A stretch of DNA of 64,000 bases from JAHCHG01 sp041394845 (lineage in GTDB: Bacteria > Acidobacteriota > Blastocatellia > Pyrinomonadales > Pyrinomonadaceae): assembly GCA_041394845.1 (NCBI GenBank), contig JAWKHL010000005.1:248001-312000 (forward strand), in the 5' to 3' direction. Below are positions 15,419-27,348 of this stretch, one piece after another (the stretch's first letter is position 1; the number at the start of each line of letters is the position of its first letter). Both the position numbers and the translations under genes were made by a program. Below the pieces are notes generated by a model that was not told the origin of the DNA, did no database searches, and was given only the letters and a program-made list of their open reading frames with translations.

Positions 15419-18226
15419 CTACAATTTCAGATTTCTCAACCGCAACGCATTCAGGATAACCGAAACCGAACTGAAAGTCATCGCCGCGCTGGCGATCATC
15501 GGCGACAGGAGCAGGCCGATCAGCGGAAACAGCACCCCGGCGGCGATCGGAACGCCGATCAAATTGTAGATGAAGGCGAAAAACAAATTCTGGCGGATGT
15601 TGTTCATGGTCGCCTCGCTCAGTTTTTTGGCTTTCAAAATTCCGCTCAAATCGCCCTTCAAAAGGGTTATGTCGGCCGACTCCAATGCCACATCCGTTCC
15701 CGTTCCCATGGCCAGACCGACATCCGCCCGGGCCAGCGCCGGAGCGTCGTTGACCCCGTCTCCGGCCATCGCCACCGTTTTGCCTTCCGATTGCAGTTGT
15801 CTGACCTTTTCGGCTTTTTCTTCCGGCAGGACGTCGGCGAAAACCTGATCGATGTTCAGTTTTCGGGCGACCGATCGTGCCGTTTGCGGGTTGTCTCCGG
15901 TCATCATAATGACCTCGATCTTTTGCCGGTGAAGATCTTCGATGGCTTTCCGGGCCGATTCCTTGATCGAGTCGGCGACGCCGATGATCCCCCGCAAACG
16001 GCCTTCAACCGTCAGAAACATCAGGGTCTGGCCGTCGGAGCGCATCTCTTCGATCCGTTTTTTGAAAGGAACTCCTTCAGCCCACCGGGTTTCTTCGAAA
16101 ACGGCAACTCCCGGATCTTCTTCATTTTTCCGAACGCGTTCGTGGTGAGTGAAGATCTTTTCGTTTCCCAAGAGGACATCCTTCCCGTCGATCCGACCGG
16201 AAACTCCTTTTCCGGTGATCGCTTCGAAGTCCTCCACCTTGACCGGCTCAATTTCAGCTTTTTCCGCCCCTTTGATGATGGCTTCGGCCAGAGGATGTTC
16301 GCTTTGTTTTTCGAGCGAGGCGGCGAGGCGCAGGATCTCCTTCTGATCCGAATCGGGAGGATCTTGTTGCCCCGCCTTCCATTCCGAAGGAGTCGGATTT
16401 TCCGCTGAGACCGCCAGAACGCTTTGCAAACGGGGGCGGCCCTCGGTCAAAGTCCCGGTCTTGTCGACCACCAGGGCATCGACTTTTTCCAGGATCTCCA
16501 GCGCCTCGGCCTTTTTGACCAGCACCCCGTTTTGAGCCCCGTGACCGGTTCCGACCATGATCGACATCGGCGTCGCCAGACCGAGAGCGCAGGGGCAGGC
16601 GATGATCAGAACCGAAACCGCCGCCACGATGGCCGAGGTCAAGGAACCGAAAATCATCCAGACGATAAAGGCGATGATCGACGCCAGAATGACTCCGGGA
16701 ACGAAATAAGCCGAAACCACATCGGCCAACCGCTGGATCGGCGCCCGCGACCGCTGGGCCTCGCCGACCATCCGGACGATCTGGGCGAGCATCGTTTCCT
16801 GGCCGACCTTTTCGGCTTCCATCAAAAAGCCGCTTTTTCCGTTGATCGTCCCTCCGATGACCCGAGCGCCGGCCTCTTTTTCAACCGGGATCGATTCTCC
16901 CGTAACCATCGATTCATCGACGCTGGTCGAGCCTTCCAAAACGACGCCGTCGACCGGGATCTTCTGATTTGCCCGGACGCGCAAACGGGCTCCCTTTTGA
17001 ATTTCCGGGAGCGGGATTTCTTCCTCGGTCCCGTCTTCGAAAACCACGGTGGCGGTTTTCGGCGCCAAACCGAGGAGTTCCCTGATGGCCGAGGAGGTCT
17101 GACTCCGGGCTCTCAGTTCAAGCACCTGTCCGAGCAGGACCAACGTGATGATGACGGCGGCCGATTCGAAATAAACCGGGATCATTCCGGTGTGCGGGTC
17201 GCGCATCGAAGCCGGAAAAAGATGCGGAAGAAAGAGCCCGAAAACGCTGAACAGATAGGCCGCGCCGGTGCCGATGGCGATCAGTGTGAACATGTTCGGA
17301 CTGATGTTCTTTACCGATTGAACCGCCCGCTGAAAAAAGGGAAATCCGCCCCAGAGGACGACCGGCGTGCTCAGGATGAACTGGATCCAGACGATGATCG
17401 AAGAGATGCGCCCGCCGGGAAATCCGGGAAAAAGCCGGTTGGCATCGATCAGCATTTCTCCCATTGCCAGAACGAAAACCGGGACGGTCAACGCGGTTGA
17501 TAACCAAAAACGGCGTTTCATATCCAGATATTCCGGGTCGGGCGCGTCTTCGAGCGAAACGGTTTTCGGCTCCAGAGCCATCCCGCATTTGGGGCAGGTT
17601 CCCGGCCCGATCTGTTCGATCTCGGGGTGCATCGGGCAGGTGTATATCGCTTCGGCGTCCCCGGCGCGAGGGGCCGTTTTTTCCTCTAAAAATGCCCGGG
17701 GGTTTTGCCGGAACTTATCCAGACAGCTTTTTGAACAAAAATAATAATTCTCATTCTCGAAATGAAAACTTCCGGCGGCCGTTTCGGGCGAAATTTTCAT
17801 TTGGCACACGGGGTCGGTGAATTCTGCGGCGGCGGCCGACGGGGCCCCTTTTTTTGAAGAACCCTGAGACCCGCTTTTTTCAGTTTTGAATTTCTCCAGA
17901 CAATTGGGACAACAAAAATAATAGGTTTCGCCTTCCCAATCGATTTGGGCAGGCGCCGTGTCGGGATCAACCGTCATTCCGCAAACCGGATCGATTCGGG
18001 TTCCCCCGGCGGATTGCTTCATTTCGGTTTTTCGAACCCCTCCGATCTGAACCGGCAAGGACCTGACCCGGCGTTTGGGGGCGGCTTTTTGGGCGGATTC
18101 TTTTTTAAAGGTCTCCAGACAGCCCGGACTGCAGAAATAGTAAAGTTCACCCTCGTGCAGGTAGTTTCCGGCGGCCGTTTCGGGCGACACGCTCATTCCG
18201 CAGATCGGATCGGTAAATTTGCTCAT
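15419..18226 (-). CDS. Heavy-metal (copper-type) P1B ATPase with three YHS domains
   Basis: This inner-membrane metal efflux ATPase has 935 residues. Three YHS/TRASH-like domains occupy about 4-42, 78-115 and 137-175, each with DPVCxM...YYFC...C patterns. A heavy-metal-binding domain follows (YTCPMHPEIEQ ... CPKCGM, about 195-218), then the P-type core: actuator TGES, the metal-transport motif CPC in ACPCALGLATP, catalytic DKTGT with Asp588, SEHPLAEA, and GDGVNDAP. There is no classical HMA (GMxCxxC) domain. The CPC motif points to Cu(I)/Ag(I). The ATG at 18226 is preceded by GAGG. The three-YHS N-terminus is unusual. Confidence 0.93.
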   Translation of the reverse strand: MSKFTDPICGMSVSPETAAGNYLHEGELYYFCSPGCLETFKKESAQKAAPKRRVRSLPVQIGGVRKTEMKQSAGGTRIDPVCGMTVDPDTAPAQIDWEGETYYFCCPNCLEKFKTEKSGSQGSSKKGAPSAAAAEFTDPVCQMKISPETAAGSFHFENENYYFCSKSCLDKFRQNPRAFLEEKTAPRAGDAEAIYTCPMHPEIEQIGPGTCPKCGMALEPKTVSLEDAPDPEYLDMKRRFWLSTALTVPVFVLAMGEMLIDANRLFPGFPGGRISSIIVWIQFILSTPVVLWGGFPFFQRAVQSVKNISPNMFTLIAIGTGAAYLFSVFGLFLPHLFPASMRDPHTGMIPVYFESAAVIITLVLLGQVLELRARSQTSSAIRELLGLAPKTATVVFEDGTEEEIPLPEIQKGARLRVRANQKIPVDGVVLEGSTSVDESMVTGESIPVEKEAGARVIGGTINGKSGFLMEAEKVGQETMLAQIVRMVGEAQRSRAPIQRLADVVSAYFVPGVILASIIAFIVWMIFGSLTSAIVAAVSVLIIACPCALGLATPMSIMVGTGHGAQNGVLVKKAEALEILEKVDALVVDKTGTLTEGRPRLQSVLAVSAENPTPSEWKAGQQDPPDSDQKEILRLAASLEKQSEHPLAEAIIKGAEKAEIEPVKVEDFEAITGKGVSGRIDGKDVLLGNEKIFTHHERVRKNEEDPGVAVFEETRWAEGVPFKKRIEEMRSDGQTLMFLTVEGRLRGIIGVADSIKESARKAIEDLHRQKIEVIMMTGDNPQTARSVARKLNIDQVFADVLPEEKAEKVRQLQSEGKTVAMAGDGVNDAPALARADVGLAMGTGTDVALESADITLLKGDLSGILKAKKLSEATMNNIRQNLFFAFIYNLIGVPIAAGVLFPLIGLLLSPMIASAAMTFSSVSVILNALRLRNLKL

Positions 18227-18330
18227 AACTGAACCTCATTATAAGTCTTAGAATATAAAAAAATCACCTTTACCGCTAATCGGCCGAAAACCGTAAATGA
18301 ACGGTTACGGGGATTTAACAAAGAATTTTG

Positions 18331-18360
18331 TTTACTTGTGGGAGGGTTTTGGCCTATAAT
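18331..18360 (+). promoter_or_regulatory. Candidate promoter of the first delta-60 gene
   Basis: TTTACT at 18331-18336 and a perfect TATAAT at 18355-18360 are separated by 18 bases, giving an about 205-base leader to the ATG at 18571. The remainder of the 344-base divergent gap (18227-18570) shows no gene. Confidence 0.5.
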
Positions 18361-18570
18361 CCAATTTTCCTTCAAACTTAAATATATAAAAAGCTTTTAT
18401 TCGATGAAAAAACATCAGGGCGTCCGGAACCGATTTTGGTTAACCCCGCCCGGTCATCTAAAATGATTTCAAGCGATCGACTGATTTCCGGCTCAACAAA
18501 ACAGGAAACGGAATTTTTTTTTACGGACCGAACCGTTTGATTCGGGTTTTTATCACAATTGGAGGGGAAA

Positions 18571-21500
18571 ATGATACTCAATCGGCTTTTTTCAAAGCAC
18601 CTTTTCTTGATCACAAAAGCTATCCTTGTGATCCTTATTTTGACCTTAACAAATTTGGGGGCCGCCGGGGATGTGGACGCAAGTTTTCAAGCGACGCTCG
18701 AAAAACTTCCCAGCGGAACGGTCTATCAAACGGTGGTTCAACCGGACGGCAAAATTCTGGTCGCCGGCAATTTCCGTGTGATCGATGATGTGGCCCGAAC
18801 CGGAATTGCCCGGCTCAATCCGGACGGTTCGCTCGATCCGACCTTTAACCCGCCGGATCTGAGAGCAAACAATCTCAACCCGCTCTCGCCGACCGTTTAC
18901 GCCATCGAACTGCTGACAAACGGAAAGGTTTTGATCGGCGGATCTTTTGCTCTGGTGGCGGGGTCGGTCAGGCAGGGCGTGGCCAGATTAAATCCGGACG
19001 GATCTTTCGATCCGACGTTTAATCAGACCGCCGGGGGCAATTTGGCCACTCTGGCGGGAACGGTTTACGCTCTCGAGGTCCAATCGGACGGCAAGGTTCT
19101 GGTCGGGGGGACATTTAATCATTCTTCAACCCGGCACAATCTGGTTCGACTGGGACCGGACGGGGAAGTTGACGGAAGTTTCTTCGCCGGGACGGTCGGC
19201 GACGTTAACAAGATCCTGGTTCAGCCGGACGGGAAGATAGTTTTTGTCGGCGGGCGAACATCGCCGCTGATGCCCCGGCTCGACCGGCTCAATTCCGACG
19301 GTTCGGACGATATGACCTTTTCCACCAACAGTTTCGGCGGCGGCGGGATTTTCGCGCTGGCCCGTCAGAGCGATGGAAAACTGCTGATCGGCGGCGAATT
19401 CGACAGCGTCAACGGTTTTACGCAGATCAGATATCTGGCCCGTTTCGATCAGAACGGGGTTTTCGACACGAGTTTCAACACCAATAACGCGGGGCCGAAT
19501 TTTGAGGTCAACGCGATCGATTTTCTTTCCACCGGCAAGATCGTTGTCGGCGGACGATTCTCCACCTACAACGGGGTCAGCCGGAACAAGATCGCCCTTT
19601 TGAACCCGGACGGAACGCTCGACAAGACCTTTAACCATCCGGAAACGACCGAAACCATTTTCAGCCTGACCGCAACCGCCAACGATAATGTTCTGGTCGG
19701 CCGGGCGGCGCTCGACCGGTTCGGGGTTTCCCGCAACAGCGCTCTGGTCAAACTCGACGCCCAAGGGCTGGCGGACGACCAGTTTCTGCCGGTGTTCGGG
19801 ACCAACGGTTCGGTTTACCGGACCAAAGTCCAGCCCGACGGAAAGATCATCGCCGTCGGAGGATTTAATCAGGCCAACGGCGCTCAGAGGATACGGATCG
19901 CCCGTTTCAATCCGGACGGAACGCTCGACCCGTCGTTCGACCCGATGATCTACACGACCCTTTCGCCTTTCGGAGATTTCGGGCCGGTTGCGCTTCAGGC
20001 GGACGGAAAAATTCTGATCGACAATTTCCGGCTGAACCAGGACGGCTCGGTCGATGACACTTTTGTCGGAACGGCTGGCGCCAGAGATATCGAGGTTCAG
20101 TCGGACGGAAAGATCCTCTACGCCGGAACCTCTTTGGTTCGGAGGAATCCGGACGGTTCGGTCGATAACACATTTTCGGCGAATCCCTCGGCACTGGTTT
20201 ACAACGTTCTGGTTCAACCGGACGGAAAAATCCTGATCTGCGGCAGTTTTACACAGGTTAACGGCGTCAATCGCGGCGGGATCGCCCGTTTGAACTCCGA
20301 CGGTTCGATCGACAATTCGTTCAACCCGCCGGGAGGGGCCAACGGTTTCGTTTATAACATCGATCTCCAATCGGACGGCAAGATACTGCTGGTCGGCGGA
20401 TTTACGGCCGTCAATTTCGATACCAATCACCCGCGCGTCGCCCGGCTCAATGCGGACGGCACGCTTGACAACAGCTTTACGGGGAAAACCGACAATGAAA
20501 CGTTGGGGCTGAAGGTTCTGGCGAACGGCAAGATCCTGATCGGCGGCAAGTTCCAGACCGTCAACAACGCGCCGCAGAGTTATTACGCCCTTTTGAACCC
20601 GGACGGCTCCCTCGATCCGACGTTCAATTCCGGAATCGGGGCTAACGATTACGTCTGGGAGATCAATCAGCAGACCGACGGTCAAATTCTGCTGGGCGGA
20701 GCCTTTTCGCAGATCAACGGTCGGAGCGCGATCGGCATCGCCCGTTTATCAAACGCCGGGGGGCAATCGGGAACTCCGTTCGATTACGACGGCGACGGCA
20801 AAACGGACGTTTCCATCTTCCGTCCCGGTCCCGGCGAATGGTGGTATCTCAGATCATCCGATGGCGGCAACCGCGCCTTCCAGTTCGGCTCCTCAACCGA
20901 TAAACTCGTTCCCGCCGACTTCACCGGAGACGGTTCCACCGACATCGCTTTCTGGAGAGAATCAACCGGCGAATGGTTTGTTCTTCGGTCTGAGGATTCC
21001 AGTTTCTATTCTTTCCCGTTTGGAACAACCAATGACATTCCGGTTCCGGCCGATTACGACGGTGATGGAAAAGCCGATCCGGCCATCTTCCGACCCTCAT
21101 CAGCCACCTGGTTCATCATCCGTTCAACCGATGGAGGAACGACCATCGCTCAATTCGGAGCCAATACAGACCTTCCGGTTCCGGCTGATTACGATGGAGA
21201 CGGAAAAGCCGATCTGGCCATCTTCCGACCGGGAGACGGAAGTTGGTGGCTCAATCGTTCGACAGCCGGGTTGATCGTCTACAACTTCGGAACCGGAACG
21301 GACAGAACGGTTCCCGGAGATTACACGGGAGACGGGAAAGCGGATGTGGCGTTCTGGAGACCGACGACCGGAGAATGGTTCATCCTCAGATCGGAAGATG
21401 CCAGCTTTTATTCGGGGCCGTTCGGAGCGATGGGAGATGTGCCTGTCCCGGGAGATTACGATGGAGACGGAAGGTCAGATCTGGCTGTCTTCAGGCCGTC

Positions 21501-21600
21501 GGTCAACACCTGGTTTATCGATGGATCAACGGTCGGATTCTCGGCTGTCTCATTCGGCATCGCCGGTGATGCACCGACGCCGAGCGCTTACGTTCGGTGA
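18571..21600 (+). CDS. Exported delta-60 / FG-GAP repeat protein (paralogue 1)
   Basis: The protein is 1,009 residues from the ATG at 18571 with a strong GGAGGGG site. An N-terminal hydrophobic signal (LFLITKAILVILILTL) is followed by GDVDASF, the usual start of this protein type. About 14 delta-60 units (core QPDGKILVGG...RLNPDGSLDPTF) span residues about 45-730. Six FG-GAP/VCBS-like units with calcium-binding DYDGDGKxD and FRP...W motifs fill the C-terminus. These folds form beta-propellers or solenoids on the cell surface or outside the cell. Role unknown; adhesion or carbohydrate binding is possible. Two paralogues lie at 32.5-38.7 kb. Confidence 0.88.
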   Translation: MILNRLFSKHLFLITKAILVILILTLTNLGAAGDVDASFQATLEKLPSGTVYQTVVQPDGKILVAGNFRVIDDVARTGIARLNPDGSLDPTFNPPDLRANNLNPLSPTVYAIELLTNGKVLIGGSFALVAGSVRQGVARLNPDGSFDPTFNQTAGGNLATLAGTVYALEVQSDGKVLVGGTFNHSSTRHNLVRLGPDGEVDGSFFAGTVGDVNKILVQPDGKIVFVGGRTSPLMPRLDRLNSDGSDDMTFSTNSFGGGGIFALARQSDGKLLIGGEFDSVNGFTQIRYLARFDQNGVFDTSFNTNNAGPNFEVNAIDFLSTGKIVVGGRFSTYNGVSRNKIALLNPDGTLDKTFNHPETTETIFSLTATANDNVLVGRAALDRFGVSRNSALVKLDAQGLADDQFLPVFGTNGSVYRTKVQPDGKIIAVGGFNQANGAQRIRIARFNPDGTLDPSFDPMIYTTLSPFGDFGPVALQADGKILIDNFRLNQDGSVDDTFVGTAGARDIEVQSDGKILYAGTSLVRRNPDGSVDNTFSANPSALVYNVLVQPDGKILICGSFTQVNGVNRGGIARLNSDGSIDNSFNPPGGANGFVYNIDLQSDGKILLVGGFTAVNFDTNHPRVARLNADGTLDNSFTGKTDNETLGLKVLANGKILIGGKFQTVNNAPQSYYALLNPDGSLDPTFNSGIGANDYVWEINQQTDGQILLGGAFSQINGRSAIGIARLSNAGGQSGTPFDYDGDGKTDVSIFRPGPGEWWYLRSSDGGNRAFQFGSSTDKLVPADFTGDGSTDIAFWRESTGEWFVLRSEDSSFYSFPFGTTNDIPVPADYDGDGKADPAIFRPSSATWFIIRSTDGGTTIAQFGANTDLPVPADYDGDGKADLAIFRPGDGSWWLNRSTAGLIVYNFGTGTDRTVPGDYTGDGKADVAFWRPTTGEWFILRSEDASFYSGPFGAMGDVPVPGDYDGDGRSDLAVFRPSVNTWFIDGSTVGFSAVSFGIAGDAPTPSAYVR

Positions 21601-21631
21601 GGCTTTAGAGGAGCGAATTAAACATCGGTAA

Positions 21632-21673
21632 AGGGGTTCAGAGTAACGCATCGATGCGTTACTCTGAACCCCT
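21632..21673. terminator. 42-base perfect palindrome between convergent genes
   Basis: The 21-base arms are exactly complementary with no unpaired loop, centred between 21652 and 21653. It lies between the ends of the delta-60 gene (plus) and the hydrolase gene (minus), where a bidirectional terminator is expected. However, there is no T-run on either side, so it may be another kind of element. Confidence 0.6.
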
Positions 21674-21716
21674 ATATCCCAACATAATGCGCTTTGGGAG
21701 TTTTTTTAAACGCAAT

Positions 21717-22769
21717 TTATTTGGCTCCCCCGTCCTCGATCCAGCGCCCGATAAAATCGAGAGAATCCTGCCGGAAAACCCCGTGGCCGTTCTGGTTGAA
21801 AAGCAAAACCGAATAATTGTAATCCCCGGAACCGAGGTTTTCTTCGATCAGGCGGACGCTTTTGTGGACCCGCAGGTTTTTGTCTTCGCCTCCGTACAGA
21901 AACAGGAGGGGGATTTTAAGCTTTTTCCAATAGGGCATCGGGTCGAAATTGCCGATCGCCCGGATGAATTTGGCGGCCGGAGGATCGGCTTCGTCGGGAA
22001 AGTTTTCGATCACTTTAAAACCCTTGAGGTCCCCGTTTTTGGCTTGTTGAAGGGCTTTTAGATATTCCTCGCCGCCTTTTCCGGTGAGAGCGGCCCGAAG
22101 CGCCTTGCGGTTGATCTCGTTGACGATTTCGATCTGTTTCCGCGTCAAACCCTCGCGTTCGGCGCTCATCTCGACCTCATCCATGATCTGTTCGAAAATC
22201 GGAACCACCGAACCGGATATGTCGATGACGAATTTAACCGCATCGGAACGAACAGCGGCGGCCGGAACTATGTCGCCGCCCTGACTGAAACCGATCAGTC
22301 CCAGCCGGTCCGGATCGACCCGTTCATCTTTTTTGAGGAACTCGACACCGGCCACGGCATCATCAGATAGATCCAAAAAACTCGAAGTCAGCCAATCGCC
22401 CCCGGATTTTCCGGACCCGCGCTTGTCGGGATAAAGGACGATGATGCCGCGCCGGGCCAGACCGTCGGCGTAAGCCCCGGTCCAGGCGTTGCTCCGGTCC
22501 GATGAGCCGGAGCCGTGAACAAATACGACGGCGGGCGATTTTCGTCCCGTTTCCGATTCCGGAATCAAAAGTGTCGCCGCCAGTTTTACCGGGCCGTTCG
22601 AGAAACTGACCTCCGTTTTGTCGCACCGGCAATCATCGGCCGGGTTGAGCCATTTGGCCGCAAAAACGGACCCCGCCGTCAGCCAAATGCATAAAGTCAT
22701 TATTATCACCGGAAAATAAAAAATTGATGTCTTTTCTCCGTTCGATGAATAAAAAAACTTTGAATCCAT
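21717..22769 (-). CDS. Exported or anchored alpha/beta hydrolase
   Basis: This 350-residue protein has an N-terminal hydrophobic segment (FYFPVIIMTLCIWLTAGSVF) acting as a signal or anchor. The alpha/beta-hydrolase signature is complete: oxyanion HGSGSSDRS, nucleophile GFSQGG, acid GGEDKN and the catalytic His in NGHGVF near the C-terminus. It resembles the dienelactone-hydrolase/BAAT-like group of periplasmic esterases or peptidases. Substrate unknown. The ATG at 22769 follows an AAGGGGAG site about 11 bases upstream. A second ATG (MTLCIW) inside the hydrophobic segment is less likely. Confidence 0.87.
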   Translation of the reverse strand: MDSKFFYSSNGEKTSIFYFPVIIMTLCIWLTAGSVFAAKWLNPADDCRCDKTEVSFSNGPVKLAATLLIPESETGRKSPAVVFVHGSGSSDRSNAWTGAYADGLARRGIIVLYPDKRGSGKSGGDWLTSSFLDLSDDAVAGVEFLKKDERVDPDRLGLIGFSQGGDIVPAAAVRSDAVKFVIDISGSVVPIFEQIMDEVEMSAEREGLTRKQIEIVNEINRKALRAALTGKGGEEYLKALQQAKNGDLKGFKVIENFPDEADPPAAKFIRAIGNFDPMPYWKKLKIPLLFLYGGEDKNLRVHKSVRLIEENLGSGDYNYSVLLFNQNGHGVFRQDSLDFIGRWIEDGGAK

Positions 22770-22882
22770 AAAAAATTATTTCTCCCCTTAGGATTTTCGA
22801 TCAAACTAACATATTTCGTTAGGGGATGTATGGAACCATCGGAACATTTGGCACGGTCTTAACCGGGTTTTGACCGGGAACG

Positions 22883-22926
22883 AAAAAAAGGCATAAATTT
22901 CCGGGTTCGGAAATTTATGCCTTTTT
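22883..22926. terminator. Strong hairpin terminator downstream of the EF-G-like gene
   Basis: A 20-base stem (AAAAAAGGCATAAATTTCCG against its complement, loop GGTT) is flanked by A/T runs on both sides, so it can terminate in either direction. On the minus strand it lies 42 bases after the EF-G-like stop. Confidence 0.85.
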
Positions 22927-22967
22927 TGAATGAAAATATTGAGCGCAAAACGGCTTTTCAAAAGCGT

Positions 22968-25073
<2,106 letters not shown>

Positions 25074-25508
25074 CTTCGGCAAAATCTCCTTAATCTTTAG
25101 TTTCAACTTCCAGTAAAGGGCTGTCCGGGGCAACGGAGAAGTCGGTTCAGAAGTTCTGGCACCCGGATCTTTGAACTGAAATGTTTGGTAAGAATTTAAT
25201 TTATCCGACTCGGCAAAAGATAGCAAGAAGAGCCAAAAAAATGAAAGTTGCCGAAAAAACACTTTACATTAGGTGCAAACAAAGTTTAATATATCGGGAA
25301 CTAGGATTAATAATTCGCAGCCCACGAAACAATTGAAAAAACGAAAATAAAATGATTTCAAGCCCGTCTGTCATTTTGCTCTCAGGTTTTTTACATATTT
25401 TCCTTTTTTCTCTGGATTCCCAGGGCCAAAGATTCTTTTTTCCTCACAAAGCAAAAAAATAAACCATTTGGAAGATTAATAACGGGGAAGGGTCCCTTGG
25501 CCGGACTT
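25074..25508. other. Long divergent intergenic region
   Basis: About 520 bases lie between the EF-G-like gene (minus) and the GGDEF-EAL gene (plus). It is AT-rich with no convincing coding frame. It holds the EF-G-like ribosome site and, at its right end, the consensus promoter at 25509. No RNA gene was recognised. Confidence 0.4.
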
Positions 25509-25536
25509 TTGACAACATAATTTAAATAATTATTAA
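25509..25536 (+). promoter_or_regulatory. Promoter of the signalling cluster
   Basis: A perfect TTGACA (25509-25514) is followed after 16 bases by TATTAA (25531-25536). The predicted leader is about 55 bases to the ATG at 25597. Confidence 0.55.
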
Positions 25537-25596
25537 ATCTATTTCCCAACATAATTATTTGAGGTTTAATTAGTTAACGTTTAGTTTGAATTATGT

Positions 25597-27348
25597 ATGC
25601 AGAATGATGAATATGGAAAAGCCAACATCCTGATTGTCGATGATGAGCCCTTTGTAAGAAAACTGCTTGAAGAAATTCTGTCGGAAAAGTATTGTTGCCA
25701 GACTGCTGATTCGGCGGAAAAAGGTTTAAATCTCCTGCAAAGCGAAAATTTCCAACTGGTTTTAGCCGATATAAACCTTGGCGGAATGAGCGGAATTGAA
25801 ATGATTCCGCACGTCCACAATCAATCCCCGGATACGGTCATTATGATGATCAGCGGGGAGCAAACCATCGAGCGGGCGATCCAGGCGATGAGGATCGGCG
25901 CCTTCGATTACATCGGGAAACCTCTGGATCTCGGCCACATCGAAGTGGCAGTCGAGAGGGCGCTCGAACATCATTCTCTGCTGGTCGCCAAGCGTTTGCA
26001 CGAAACCAAACTCGAGGAACTGGTAAAACAAAGAACCGAAGAGCTGATCTACCTGTCCTATCACGACCCTTTGACCAACTTGCCCAATTCCATTTTGTTC
26101 GAGGACCGGCTCTCGCAGGCTTTGTATCAGGCCAACCGCAACAAGCATCGTCTGGCCATGCTCTACCTGTCGATCGACCGGTTTAACATGGTGAGCGATA
26201 CTCTCGGTCCGAAACACGGGTACGAGCTGTTAAAGGAAGTGGCCGCCAGATTGACCGAGAGCGTCGGGGAAGAGATAACCATCGCCAGATTCGAAGGAGA
26301 CGAGTTCGCCATGCTGGTTTCCCAGATCGACAGCACCGATGACATTATCGAACTGACCAACAGGATCTTCGAAAATCTCGAATATCCTTTTGTGGTGGAC
26401 GATTCGGAGATCTTTATTTCGTTCAGCATCGGCATCAGCCTTTTCCCGGATGACGGAAAGGACGAGCAAACGATGCTCAAAAACGCCAGCGCCGCTCTGG
26501 CCCGTGCCAAGGAAAAAGGCGGCGGGAATTTCCAGTTCTACATCCCCGGCATCAACCATCAGGCGCGCAAACGGTTGATGCTCGAAAACAACCTGAGGCG
26601 GGCGGTTGAAAATCAGGAGTTTGAGGTCTATTACCAGCCGAAGATCGATGTCTGGACGGAAAAGATCGCCGGGCTTGAGGCTCTGGTTCGCTGGAACCAT
26701 CCCGAAATGGGATTGATATCGCCGGCCGAATTCATTCCCCTGGCCGAGGAAACCGGATTGATCATTCCGATCGGGAACTGGGTTTTGCGAAACGCCTGCT
26801 ATCAGGTCAAGGATTGGGAAAACAAGGGATTTCGAACCGGTCGGCTATCGGTCAACATCTCGGCCCGGCAGTTTGAACAAAGAGATCTGGTTCAGATCAT
26901 CAAGGGAATAGTTGATGAGGTCGGCCTGCCGCCGGGCAGCCTTGAACTGGAACTGACGGAAAGCTCTCTGATGAAAAATCCTCAGGCTTCGATCCAGACT
27001 CTGAGCAAATTAAAGGAGTTCGGGATCCTGGTGTCGATCGACGATTTCGGAACCGGTTATTCCTCCTTGAGTTATCTTCAGCGGTTGCCGATCGACATTT
27101 TGAAGATCGACCAATCCTTTGTCAGCGAAATAACCAACAATCCTGACAACGTCGCGTTGGTTTTGGCGATTATTGAACTGGCTCATAATTTGCGCCTCCA
27201 GGTGATCGCCGAAGGGGTCGAAACGGCCGGTCAGTTGGATTTTCTGCGCGACATCGGGTGCGATGAATTTCAGGGCTATTATTTCAGTAAACCGGTGAAT
27301 TCCGAATCTTTCGAAAGACTTTTTCTGATGAATCATCAGTCGGTCTGA
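25597..27348 (+). CDS. Response regulator with GGDEF (degenerate) and EAL domains
   Basis: This 583-residue cytoplasmic c-di-GMP signalling protein begins with a receiver domain at residues about 10-125 (DD at 15-16, phospho-acceptor Asp58 in ADINLGG). A coiled linker and a GGDEF domain at about 150-310 follow, whose signature reads EGDEF (233-237). An EAL domain at about 325-575 has intact EALVRW (361-363), a DDFGTGYSS loop and LKIDQSF. Intact EAL motifs predict c-di-GMP phosphodiesterase activity. The changed first Gly of GGDEF makes cyclase activity doubtful, though GTP binding may remain. It heads a four-gene signalling cluster on one strand. Confidence 0.94.
   Translation: MQNDEYGKANILIVDDEPFVRKLLEEILSEKYCCQTADSAEKGLNLLQSENFQLVLADINLGGMSGIEMIPHVHNQSPDTVIMMISGEQTIERAIQAMRIGAFDYIGKPLDLGHIEVAVERALEHHSLLVAKRLHETKLEELVKQRTEELIYLSYHDPLTNLPNSILFEDRLSQALYQANRNKHRLAMLYLSIDRFNMVSDTLGPKHGYELLKEVAARLTESVGEEITIARFEGDEFAMLVSQIDSTDDIIELTNRIFENLEYPFVVDDSEIFISFSIGISLFPDDGKDEQTMLKNASAALARAKEKGGGNFQFYIPGINHQARKRLMLENNLRRAVENQEFEVYYQPKIDVWTEKIAGLEALVRWNHPEMGLISPAEFIPLAEETGLIIPIGNWVLRNACYQVKDWENKGFRTGRLSVNISARQFEQRDLVQIIKGIVDEVGLPPGSLELELTESSLMKNPQASIQTLSKLKEFGILVSIDDFGTGYSSLSYLQRLPIDILKIDQSFVSEITNNPDNVALVLAIIELAHNLRLQVIAEGVETAGQLDFLRDIGCDEFQGYYFSKPVNSESFERLFLMNHQSV

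Noticed and set aside
16424..17500. 358-codon antisense frame in the metal ATPase gene
   Set aside because: Very rich in D/R/H/G from antisense reading of a clear P-type ATPase.
19126..20685. 519-codon antisense open frame within delta-60 paralogue 1
   Set aside because: It mirrors the sense repeat (QPDGK read backwards), has no ribosome site and shows no domain. Same for antisense frames in paralogues 2 and 3.
18700..21600. Regularly spaced similar DNA blocks resembling a CRISPR array
   Set aside because: The period varies (about 130-210 bases), the blocks are coding and translate to delta-60/FG-GAP repeats.
25074..25262. 63-codon N-terminal extension of the EF-G-like protein
   Set aside because: No EF-G carries it, and AAGGAGA precedes the ATG at 25073.
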